From the NCBI RefSeq assembly GCF_029784155.1, contig NC_073693.1, forward strand, positions 147,438,843 through 147,502,842: 64,000 nt of DNA. The letters run 5' to 3'. The notes beneath the pieces are model-generated. The model did no database searches. It worked only from the letters and a program-made list of their open reading frames with translations, and was not told where the DNA came from. Shown here in pieces: positions 33,546 through 44,300 of the stretch (its first letter is position 1; every line of letters starts with the position of its first letter). This stretch comes from Uranotaenia lowii. Taxonomy: Eukaryota; Arthropoda; Insecta; Diptera; Culicidae. A program made the translations under genes and the position numbers.

Positions 33546-35020
33546 ATGAAATCCAACAAAGCAACTGGGATCGATTGCATCCCTGCTGAAATGCAGAAAG
33601 CCGACATTGCCCTGTCAGCACAAATGTTGCACCGTCTTTTCGCTGACATCTGGGATACTGCAACATTCCCGGCCGACTGGATGCAGGGTATCCTCGTAAA
33701 GGTCCCGAAGAAAGGATACCTGACAGAGTGCGGTAACTGGCGAGGCATAACGTTGATCTGCACAACCCTCAAAGTACTCTGCAAAAAGATCCTGAACAGG
33801 ATCCAGGAGAAAATCGACGCTACACTCCGACGGCAACAAGCTGGATTCCGATCCGGACGATCATGTGTGGACCACATCACAACGCTACGAATCATACTGG
33901 AACAAATCAACGAATTCCAGGACTCTCTTCTGCTGGTTTTCGTTGATTTCGAAAAAGCATTCGACCGACTGAACCATATAAACATCTGGGCGGCTCTAAG
34001 GCGACGAGGGGTCCCAGAGAAACTAGTCCATCTCATCGAAGCACAATACGAGGCATTTTCGTGCAAGGTCTTGCATGATGGTGTCTTGTCCGAACCAATC
34101 CCGGTAACTGCTGGAGTGAGAACAGGATGTATCTTATCACCGCTACTTTTCCTCATCGTAATGGATGAGATTCTGACTGGATCTATCGACTGTGCACCGA
34201 AGCGAGGATTGCCGTGGAATCCTTCAACAATGGAGCAACTGAACGGCCTTGACCTGGCTGACGATATTGTTTTGCTCACCCAAACACAACCGGACATGCA
34301 GAGCACACTCGACGACCTCACCGAAAGTTCCAAGGCAGCAGGTCTCAAAGTCAATGTCGGAAAGACCAAGTCGATGGAGATCAACACAGCAAATCCCTCC
34401 AGTTTCATGGTAGCTGGGCAGCAAGTTGAGAAAGTGGAGTGCTTCCAGTATCTTGGTAGCCAGATAACGCCTGATGGTGGTACCAGGAAAGACATCGAAA
34501 CCCGGATCAGAAAGACCCGATTTGCATTTGCGAGTCTCCGAAACATCTGGCGGTCACGCCAGATCTCTCTACGAACAATTGCTGTTGCTGTACGGGTGCG
34601 AAACTTGGTGCACATATGCGGTAACGACGCGAAAACTGCAAGTATTTGTAAACCGCTACCTGCTGAATATCATCCGCGCTTGGTGGCCTGGCAACTGGAT
34701 CTCAAATGAGGAACTACATCGCCGGTGTCATCAAAGGGCGCTAGAAATCGAGATTCGAGAAAAGGGATGAATCATCCTTCGGGATGAAAATCCCGAGAAA
34801 AAGAAAAAAAAAAAAAAAAGAGATTCGGGAACGTAAGTGGAGATGGATTGGGCACACGCTGCGGAAAGATGAAAACGAGATTTGCAGAGAGGCGGTAGAT
34901 TGGAATCCAGAAGGTCATCGTAGAAGAGGCAGACCCAGAAACTCGTGGCGGCGAAGCCTAGCTGCTCAAATTCGAACTGTCGACGAGAAGCTTGACAGGG
35001 ACCAGGAAAACGCTGGCTCC
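33546..35020 (+). pseudogene. RTE reverse transcriptase, long but broken
   Basis: A 387-codon open frame (33546-34709) contains the RT fingers and palm: 'NWRGITLICTTLKVL', 'AGFRSGRSCVDH', 'FVDFEKAFDRL' (catalytic Asp), 'GCILSPLLFLIVMDEIL', 'LDLADDIVLL' (ADD pair, with Leu instead of the usual Tyr/Phe) and 'KTKSMEIN'. The frame is lost in the thumb near 34580. 'LLYGCETWCTYAV' continues in another frame, then 'RKWRWIGHTLRKDENE' and 'RRGRPRNSWRRSLAAQ' after a short poly(A)-tailed insertion at 34762-34819. Confidence 0.82.
34762..34819 (+). mobile_element. Small poly(A)-tailed insertion in the RTE ORF
   Basis: A 58 bp segment with an ATCCTTCGGGAT hairpin and an A-rich 3' tail. It is flanked by GAGATTCGAGAA and GAGATTCGGGAA, a 12 bp near-perfect target duplication. 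This is the mark of LINE-driven retroposition of a very short 3' fragment. Confidence 0.6.
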
Positions 35021-35090
35021 GGATCGTCAACAGTGGAGGTCTTTCACCACGGTCCTATGCACCGGAGGATCGGCGCGGGATCATTAAGTA

Positions 35091-35947
35091 GGGGAAAAAT
35101 TCATATAACGCCCCATGTGGCTAATACGCGCCACCCTTGTTTTGAAGAATCTGAAGCATTTTAAGCCTGCAAAATATTACCAATTTGTTCTAAATGCTGT
35201 GATTGGTCATGGCAAGTATGAATTTTTCCTTAAAATGCTTCTGTGTCGTGATAATTTCATAATTTAGGTTTTTTTTCATTTCGATTTAAATTTTAAAGCA
35301 CTTTCAATAAGGTGTCACCAAGCAGAGAAAAACGAATAAGAGAGTATTTTCTGACACATCGATAGAGGAGAATCTTAACTACGATTTAATGCTAAAAAAT
35401 TATACCGAACTCGCTATGGTATGCTTTTTATGGGTATGTTTTATCACGGCCCATGCGCTCGTTATAACGCGCCAATCGTAGTAGGCTGAAAATAGGATTA
35501 TTTTTTCAAAAAGGCCAATTTTTATTGAAAATAAACAAAAAGTCTAAAACCTTATTTTGAGCGTTAATTCAGCCCAAAAAATCTACGTTTCTTTTTTTTT
35601 TTTTTTTATTTTGATTAGTCCATTTTGATTCTCTTTTCAGTCAAAGTGTCTGGAAGTATTGGTGTGTTTTCGGTCTTCGGCTGCTCTCGGGTGTGTTTGG
35701 CTGCTAGGCGCGTATTGAATACACAGCGGCGCGTATTTGCAACACAGTTTTGTTCTGTGGCTTTTAAAATGCTTTTTAAAAATCAAGTTTTTGAAGGAAC
35801 TATAGCAATTTGAGTAATAAAAAATCATAGGCATTTGTAGAAAACACTTTTCTTCAACGATTACACCCATTTTTACCACAATTTGTACATGGAATACATA
35901 GGAAATCAGCGATTCGCTTAGGTGGCGCATAATAGGGCATGTTCCCC
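35091..35947. mobile_element. TA-flanked element inside the RTE tail
   Basis: GGGGAA at the left and TTCCCC at the right, with TA outside on both sides (35089-35090, 35948-35949). Internal phrases such as GTTATAACGCGCCAATCGTA recur in the related copy at 36078. It splits the RTE 3' tail: GATCATTAAGTA lies before it and CGTAAGTTAAGTAAG after it. Confidence 0.7.
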
Positions 35948-36077
35948 TACGTAAGTTAAGTAAGTTAAGTTTTTTTACCTTGAGAGCATAGGAGATGAAA
36001 GCTCAAATCTGAAGAAAAAAGCTTAAATCTGTCAAAAAAGAGGAAATCTCTCCATACGGTTGGAATAGAATTGCCGG

Positions 36078-37011
36078 CCTCTGGTTATAACGCGCCAATC
36101 GTAGTAGGCTAAATAAAGCATTAAATTTTCAAAACGGTTAGTTTTCATTTAAAGTGAACAAAAAGTTAAAAACCATTTTTTAAACGTTGATTTAGCCAAA
36201 AAAAATCTACTTTTGATTTTTTTTTTAAATTTTGTCTAGTCTATTTTGATTTTTTTTCTAGTCAAATGTCTGTTTGTATTAGTGTGTGTTTCGGCCTTCG
36301 GCTGCTTTCGGGTATGTTCGGTTGTAGGCGCGTATTTGCAACACATTTTTGCATTGTGGCTTTGAATCTGAGGTGCCAGGACGTTTTGTCAAAAATCAGG
36401 ACACCGCGAAGAAAAAAATCAGGATTTTTCAGGACACCACTAAATTGGTGACAATAACATGCAGTTCTGCTTAAATTGCATAACTAAAGGCAAAATATAG
36501 GTGCTAAAGACGCCTCGAATTATGCAACTGAAGCGAGAATAACCTTGGTTGGCCTGCAGTTAATATCGAAAAACACCATTTAAATATCATTTAAACCGAA
36601 GATTATCTTTGCTTAAACTGGTTAAACTATTTTATTGAAGATTTCTCAGATGTTCTCATCATTGAAGAATAAATTTAGTTATAAACTAAATATTTTTTTA
36701 AAATAAGGACATTTAAAAAGCCATTTAAAAAAAATCAGGACAATTCAAGCGCTTTTTGAAAAATCAGGACAGCCTCTCGAAAATCAGGACAAATCCTGAA
36801 AAATCAGGACACCTGACAACCCTGCTTTGAATATGGTTTGAAAAATTTTGTTTTTAAAGCCACTTAATGAATTTAAGTAATAAAAAATCATAAGCGTTTA
36901 TAGAAAACACTTTCCTTTAAAGAGTAGACTCGTTTTTTACACAAAATGTACGCGAAATACATAGAAAATCAGTGATTTGCTTAAGTGGGGCATAATAGAT
37001 CATGTTCCCCT
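36078..37011. mobile_element. Partial second copy of the 35091 element
   Basis: From GTTATAACGCGCCAATCGTA onward it parallels 35453-35947, ending in CATGTTCCCC. The left terminal part is missing. It is interrupted by a hAT-like MITE at 36368-36824. Confidence 0.68.
36368..36824. mobile_element. hAT-like MITE, CAGGGTTGTCAGG type
   Basis: Termini CTGAGGTGCCAGG and CCTGACAACCCTG (complement CAGGGTTGTCAGG). Perfect 8 bp duplication CTTTGAAT (36360-36367, 36825-36832). The interior repeats AAATCAGGACA-type words near both ends. The 5' CAG/CTG end and 8 bp target site fit hAT. Confidence 0.8.
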
Positions 37012-38820
37012 TCCGGATGACACTGTAAAGGCTGTAAAGGGAAAATGCGTTCATTTTAACACTGAAGGCTCCATCGATTAACTTTTCTTTCAATTTTTGA
37101 AGTAAATATATGTATGTATAAAACTACCCTATAATTTGGTTTGATTCTAAACATTTTAAGAAAATTGGCATGACATTTTCGGTGTCGTAATAATTTCGTG
37201 TTCGCCCTTTATAAATGTTTTGTTAAATCGTTATGTACATATATTTAAATATTATTTGTTTTAACATCGTTTTAACATCTTTATCTTATTCGCAACTTTA
37301 TATTAACGATGCAGTTGGCGAGCAGTCATTGAAAAACTTATAACTCTGTTCGGTTTAGGAGGCAACTGACTTACTATTTGGGCCCTCATTTTTTTTAGTT
37401 GCATTAAGTACCATAATCCGAGGTAAGATTGATCACTTTTTTCAATATTTTTCGATTATTTTTTCTATTTAGGGGAATGTGGCTTGTTTCAAATTTTTAA
37501 AACCAGTACTGGACTCCTTTGAACGTAAAACATAGATGCAGGAATTTATTAGACTACTTTAAATTTGATTTAAAAATCAATTTCGTCTCTGTTCAGAATT
37601 TGATGCTTTGGGGTAACATTAATCAGTCTTTATTTTGACGGTATTATCGACCTTACTTGATCATAAAGGCTACAAAACACCTTCATTATATTTACAAAGG
37701 CTATTTTTTCAATTTTAACCTTGCTTTTTAACGTTTTGTTCTAAAAACATTTATAATCGAATTTTTTTTGCCTATTTGATACTCAACTTATAGACTTTCA
37801 AACGTACACACTAAGATTACAAATTCCTCCCTCGGGATAATGGCTCTCCGAATCACAGGGAAATTGCTCGATTTGAACGAAGCTCGAACGAAAACCCTTT
37901 CGAACCTCGGGGCGCTTCATTTCTTCTGAAATTTGCGATGAAATTCCTACGAACGAACAGGTGATCAAACAATCGTCCTGTATCATGGGAGAACTTCAGC
38001 TGTCAACCGTTTTTTGTCTCGCTTTTTATAAGCAGTTTTTCTTTTTCACCTTTGGCGGAAAGCTACGTAAAGTTTCCGTTTGTGACGACGAAGGCCAAAG
38101 AAAACTTAAAAGAAATCAGCTGCGGAATGTTGCTCATACGGCCATATAGGACACTTCCTCCAGATGAGCCACCCGTCAGCCCAGGAAAAACAATGAGAAA
38201 AGTGAGCCGTAAATTGTCGTAAGCCGTCTTTAAAAAAAAGAAGTGATTAACTTATTGATACCACTATCGAAAATTCTTATTGGTTCTGTTTCATAGATGC
38301 AGCCAGGGTTCAGCTGAAACATCGGTGATGCTGGTAGCCAGGCGGGAGGAACTTCTGCGCCAAGGGATCTACCGGCGGAACTTGACTTCCAACAGGTCGA
38401 GGAATTGGCAGTCGCAACATACTTTGTTGCATACCAAGTATCAGGTTTTTTTTTTGTCAATATAAATAGTTACTTAAAGAATAACATACCATTGTTTTTT
38501 TTTCAGGCGAAATACCGGAAGAATACAAATAGAATACAGCAACGATTTGATATTATTAAAAAAAATCATCAGTGGTTTTCTGTCTCGAGATCGTCCTGTA
38601 ATTTCAGCTGTTGAAAATACAGGATGAAATCGTCCCGACCACAGGAGAAAAGATTAAGTGTGTAAAAAACAGTTTCCAAAAATTCAAGCTATAGACTGAG
38701 TTATTGATGATCTTGTGGAAAAATTAATTGGTGGTCATAGTTACCCCGATTTACGGTACCAAACTTTATTTTTGTTCAAATGTTAATAAAAAAAATACTT
38801 GTAAAAAATCGGACATCTGC
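37012..38820. other. Intergenic, nothing firm
   Basis: Near 37420-37640 phrases like GGTAAGATTGATCAC and GGGGTAACATTAATCAG resemble internal words of the TA-flanked elements, but no ends were paired. 37800-38220 is less AT-rich and lacks a recognisable exon. Confidence 0.35.
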
Positions 38821-38895
38821 CCAAGCAACCAAAAGTCACATATTTACTTGAATGAAGGCATTGAAAGTTACATGTTGGCTGACATAGAGAATCAA

Positions 38896-39072
38896 CTGCC
38901 CAATTCCCTTTAGTGAACTTTATGTACTTATTAATGAACTTGAAAGTTGCAAAAGTGATTAATATGTACGTTGTATGTGTCTTGTTCTGCCCAATTCCCA
39001 TTAGTGAACTTTATGTACTCATTATCGAACTTGAAAGCTGCAAAAGTGATCTATACGTACGTTATACGGGAC
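38896..39072. repeat. 91 bp imperfect tandem duplication
   Basis: CTGCCCAATTCCC...GTGAACTTTATGTACT...GAACTTGAAAG.TGCAAAAGTGAT occurs twice, with starts at 38896 and 38987. Confidence 0.75.
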
Positions 39073-39167
39073 TTAAGTCACGGGTATTGATAAGTCACAA
39101 AAAGTGCATTGGTGTGCTTTCAAAATCAAATCACCTCTTCGAGTTTTAGTTTCAGTTAGAACAACAT

Positions 39168-39240
39168 CACGGCGTGGTCTCGTGGTAGCGTGTTCGATTC
39201 TCACCACGAAGGTCGGGGTTCGATCCCCAAGCCGGGCAAG
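39168..39240 (+). repeat. tRNA-derived SINE-like segment
   Basis: GGCGTGGTCTCGTGGTAGCG (A-box-like) and GGGGTTCGATCCCC (B box with a good T-stem), but the acceptor stem does not pair. A T run follows at 39241, a plausible Pol III terminator. Not a functional tRNA. Confidence 0.6.
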
Positions 39241-39612
39241 TTTTTTTTCAATAAGTAATTTTGTACTTGAGTGACCATTCTGACGCGATATATGTAGGAA
39301 AGAAGCAATTGAGCAATTTGTAGAGTTTGAAATCCGGTGCGTGGCATCATGGCGGCACCGGTACAGAACACAGTAAATAATCGAGAGAAGGTGATATGAA
39401 CCGAAGCCAACAGTTCGGTTGAGATAGAGAGAGATTTTTTTGCTCATTTTGTGATTTTTCGGAAGCTGAATAGAAGATCATTAAGACTTGTTTTGGAACT
39501 TGAAAGTATCAATAAGAACTTAAATGTTGAGCTGCATAGAACGTACTTCATATCAGTGATGGGGCTGAGTAAGCGTGTTTGTACCTGTTTTATGGGACTT
39601 TTGGTTGCTTGG

Positions 39613-41354
39613 TTATGTCATTCATAGTGTTCGCGCCAGCTCGAAAATTTGGCAACAGAGCAACGCAATTTGCTTCACCACGAAAGGATGTTTCTTTTGC
39701 CGGTTCCTTTATGTATGAACTCCGTTCATTCAAGGCCACACATGTACATAACGACAGCCGACAAATGCCGGCCGGCATTTTTACAACAACAATTGCATTG
39801 GCTGTTGCGAGGAAGGAAAGAATTTTGCGTTGCGTATACAAGCAGTGTGTAAATGAATGATTCTCCAGTTTTCAGTTTTGAATCAAGTCGTCGTTTCGAA
39901 AGGTTGTTGCGCCCTAAAGTGAAGAGAAAAATGTTCCACCAATTCTGAATGAAATTTAAGAACATTAAATCACCTGTAAATAGTTGTAATATAGAGAAAT
40001 ATAGTTTAAGTTAAGTTTATACGTGAAGTAAATTATTATATCTCCAATCTTCCCCGGTTAATTGCGTTTTCGGACTTTCGGTTCATTCCCCCATTTCGAG
40101 AGCAAGATACAGTCCACGGCTCCCACACATAGCGTATCTGCACTATCAATGTCATCATTTATAGCTTCCTATTTTTTAAGATTGATGTCAATTTACGCGA
40201 TTTCAACTAATAGTCTATCAGAAAAGAATGGTTTAATTTGGAGTATTTTTGCATTGAATCATATTTTTAGTTTGTTTTTTTTTTCTACTGAATTCATTCA
40301 AATATTCTGCTTGATTTGGTCAATGTTTTGTGGTTGATTTAGAAAACGCAGAGCATATTTCCCTCAAATATCCGATGATCATCTACAACACAAAACAGAA
40401 CAAATTTTTAGAATGAATATTTTGCTTGATTTAGCTAATTGAGAAATATTTTTCTAATTAAATTCGAAGATAAGAGATTGTATCAATTAATAGTATGAAT
40501 AAAGCCGGAACAAATTTCAAATCCTTCTTTTGTCACTTACAGCTGGAACATCGCGAGGGGGGGGTAATAAAAAAAAAATGCAAAAAACAAATAAATTGGA
40601 AAAAATTGCACAAAAGCTTGTACACAACAAAATTGCATACAATATCATTGCACAAAACCTCTAAATCTAGTAATTTCTCATAGAAAATTACTCATAGAAA
40701 ACAAAAGGAGAAATAACTCCAATCTTCTAATATTAGCTTTTTTGTCTTGTAATCGTTTGGATATTTGAATTTTTTACATGAAATACTTCAAACTTTATTT
40801 ATTTCCCCCTTCGGGTTTTTTGGAAATTGTTAAGGGAGGGGGGGGGGGGGGGGGGAGGGTTGACAAAAGAAAAAAAATGTTATTTGTTTCAGCCTAAATA
40901 ATTTAAATAACTCTCAATCGAGAAACCAATGAATGAACAGCAGTTAACAGCAGTTTGAAAATAATTTAAACTCTTTTCTTAAAACCAAATTAACCTTATT
41001 TTTAAATCTCAATCTCAATGTATTTTTTTTGTAGGAATCAGTACTTAGTAATGAAATTTATAGCAATTGTTTATCACGCATTGACATAAGGAGATGGAAT
41101 GACCCATTTCGAGATCCTAGGGAATTTTGAAGCTGATGTCATTCCAGAGTGTGAGAAGTGAACCGCCGCTACAGCTGAGGTGATCTGCTGAGATTACCAA
41201 GTGGGAGAGAAACGAGCGATCATCTATAGGAAAGAACCGGGCAAAGCCATCGGCTTAGCTTGTTTCTTCAGTTGCTTCCCGACCGTTGAACCGGCGAAGC
41301 AGATTCTCTTAGTTGTAAACTTTAGGACATTTAGAGTTGTTCAGTGTGATAAAA
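39613..41354. other. Intergenic and promoter region of serpin C
   Basis: Contains a G homopolymer (about 40837-40857) and AT-rich repeats. From about 41080 the composition is less AT-rich up to the proposed start codon at 41355. An arthropod initiator-like TTCAGTG lies at 41340, 15 bp before the ATG. No clear TATA box. Confidence 0.4.
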
Positions 41355-44300
41355 ATGAAGGCATTATTCGTGACTATCTGTAAGTGTTTGGTGTGGTATC
41401 GTTACTTTGCCGGAAAGTTTTTATGACCAGGAAGTTGTTGGTTTATGATACCCTATTTAAGGTTTTATTATGTAACGCCTTTCACTTTGTTGGGATTTTC
41501 TCCGTAGCGACGTCATTATGGTGTTAAAAACGAGTGTCAATTAATTAACCTTGCTTATCTGGCTACACCATCAAGTGTTAAGGCTTCCCAGGATTTTGCA
41601 CCGTAGCTAAATTAAAAAGCAGTGACATCTTTTTGGGATTCCCGAAAATGTGTGAGAGCCTCTTCAACGGAAACCGTTGGGTGGTTCTGTTAATTTAATA
41701 TTGATAAGAGCATCGAGGTGCGAGCAACGGCTGGTTTGGTTTGTTTGTTTGACCCTTGAAATTTGCAAAGGTTACCGGGCTGCGTTGGTTTTACCAGACT
41801 GCTCTCAAGTTTGACCAGTGGATTTTCGTTTCCCTACAGTTGATTGAAATTTGCAAAATTTGATCGACTGACGCCACATTTTTGTTCATACTCTCCCCTC
41901 AGGGAATCGCAAGCAATATTTATTTTGATGATTAGTGATCATTCGAAGCAAACACACTTAGGTAGAAGTGGTAGCTCTTAAAAAAAAAACAGTTAAACAC
42001 AGTTTTAATCCATACTTTTTTTACTTAATTCAAAATGTACATACTATTCTTTTCTTGAAATCAAAATTTTCAAACTAATCAAAGCCCCGGTTTGTCAATG
42101 CCCCCGACACCTACACAAAGCCTAGGTCAGCGATAGAACCGATAATGGCCGCCGAATGGATTCTCCCGTATTTCTCGGGTAAGATTCAAGCAAAACCGGT
42201 CAATCTGGTTCGTCCATACCTATACAATATGGAACGAACACTTCTGCTGGCTTTCAATGGCGATCTTGAACCTCTCTTAATCTTTCTGTTTTCCTCTTTC
42301 CGTGTTATTTATGCATATAAACATTTGTGGCTGGGAATCCCCAAGAACTCGGCGAACCACTTCGTTCGTCATCAGCTGGCGCGTATCGCGTAGACGCCGA
42401 CTCAGAGCCGAGTGTCGTTGATTTGTACACATAGCTAAATATTCATGAGTTTTGTTTCCATCATTTATGACTTGGAAGCGCTCTTCTCGGAAGGCAGAGT
42501 ACTTCGATATGGCATTTTTTTTTTAAAGATAATTTAGAAATAGATGGATTTAAGGCATTTTGATGGATTTGAGGTGCAACAAATTATACTAGGGTTAAAA
42601 CAAATATACATTTCCTTTTAAATCGGGATTTTTCAAGAAAAATACGAACGATTAAGAAACTAAACAAGGGTTGGATTTTAATAAACAAACCAAAGTTTGA
42701 CTTAAAAAATACTGGTGTGGGGGTCAGAGAAAATTTTGTGTTTGAAAAACAGAGAGAAAACTAGACAAATCTTACTTAACCTTCGTTTGCGGTTGAATAA
42801 AAAGAACATTTAGCTGGAAAGTCAAGGCCAGATTAAAGGGGGGGCAAAAGGGGCAATTGCCCCGGGCCCCCGGCTCAGGAGGGCCCCCCGAGGGAAAAAA
42901 GTTTTAACATTAATTTAATCTTACTACTACAAATCCATGAAAAGAAATAAAAGCTAGCAAATCGGAATGAAAACATGAAAAATAAAAACTAAAGGGTGCC
43001 CATGAAATAATATCTAGATTAGTTTTTGTCTTAACCCTCAACCGCATTAGGGTGTCATTTTGACACCATTGCAAGTTTGAAGGCTTGTAACTTTTTTCAG
43101 AAGCTTCAAAATACAAAAATTTCTTCGGGAACCCTAAATGAATAGAAAAGTTCTTCAATATTGCATCTTTACTTTTTTATGGACGAACCCTGGAAGCCTG
43201 GACAAAAAAACTCCCTTTTCCGACTTTGGGTGTCATTTTGACACCATAAAAGTAAAATCTATTTATGTCGTTTGAATTATTATGAACTTCATATGGAAAG
43301 TAGCCAACTGTTGCAGTCTTCGAGTGAAATATTTGTCTCAACTTAGGCTTTAAGAAAATCAAATATCAAAAACAATCGGCTAGTGATGAAAAAAGTTATT
43401 GATGAAAAACCAGTATTTTTCGTTCCTCCCGGGCAAAATATCTTAAAATTTTATTCACGTTTGAGACTCAAGCAAACCCTCCCTATGGTCGGATTTTCCT
43501 GAAATTTGGTATGTGACCTTTTGGTAAGCTAATAAATAATTTTGATTTATAGCGAGTGAGATTTATCATGTTTCATTCTTCCTATACTAAGATAAGTGTA
43601 CTCCGGTTCGTTAGATTATTAAAAACTACAAAAAATACTGTTATGGTAAAGTAGCCATAACTTCTTCAATTTTCAACCGATTTTGATAAATAACGACTTG
43701 AAATCTTTGTTTTAAAATGACATTTAAGCGCAGAAGAAAATCAGATTTTTTATCGAGTCTAAACTTTCGCTAAAACAAAATTTTCTCTAAAAAATGCGTT
43801 TTTTATAATTTTTTCTATCATAAAGTCACTAATATCAACAATACTGTTGATCATACGCAAAAACAGTGTTCAAATGATCGATAGAAAATTTATTCACCTT
43901 CAATATGCAAAGGAGCGATTCGAAATTAATGTTATGCCTTCCGAGATATTTTCATCTAAGTACAAGAACTTTTTTTATTTTTACAAAATTTCATATTTGG
44001 AGCATAACGCAAAAACGGTTCTGCTGAGATTTTTTTTTAATTTCAATTTCGGATTGAGCGCCCGATTTTACATTAAAAATATTGGTAAGTTAATCTAGTT
44101 CACGATTTTTTAAAATTTTGTAAACTAGTGTTATTTTTGCACTAATACCCAGGGCCGTAGAAAGAACCGGCTCATGGGGGGGAGGGTTGATGACAAATTT
44201 TTCTCAATAACATTTTTGCTTAAACAATGCCTACACAAGTGAAAAATTGTATATGTACTCAGTGTAAATTATTCAAATTAAAGTTATTTTGCATTAAATG

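Larger units (their letters stand above)
32953..35088 (+). mobile_element. RTE-clade retrotransposon, copy 2, 5' truncated
   Basis: Begins abruptly with GAATCCCGAGCCTCGGAATT, matching copy 1 from about 10724, and runs through RT and the post-RT domain to ATCGGCGCGGGATCATTAAG. The tail repeats (GTAAGTTAAGTAAGTTAAG) reappear at 35949-35970, beyond an inserted TA-flanked element. The endonuclease is absent, so this is a 5'-truncated insertion. Confidence 0.82.
38821..39612. mobile_element. MITE with CCAAGCAACCAAAAGTC termini and a SINE-like core
   Basis: CCAAGCAACCAAAAGTCACA at the left and the complement of CCAAGCAACCAAAAGTCCCA at the right form a ~21 bp inverted repeat with one mismatch. It encloses a 91 bp imperfect tandem duplication and a tRNA-like segment. 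No transposase frame. The target duplication is unclear. Confidence 0.65.

Noticed and set aside
37420..37640. Further TA-flanked element
   Set aside because: Internal phrases resemble the families seen here, but no paired termini could be found.
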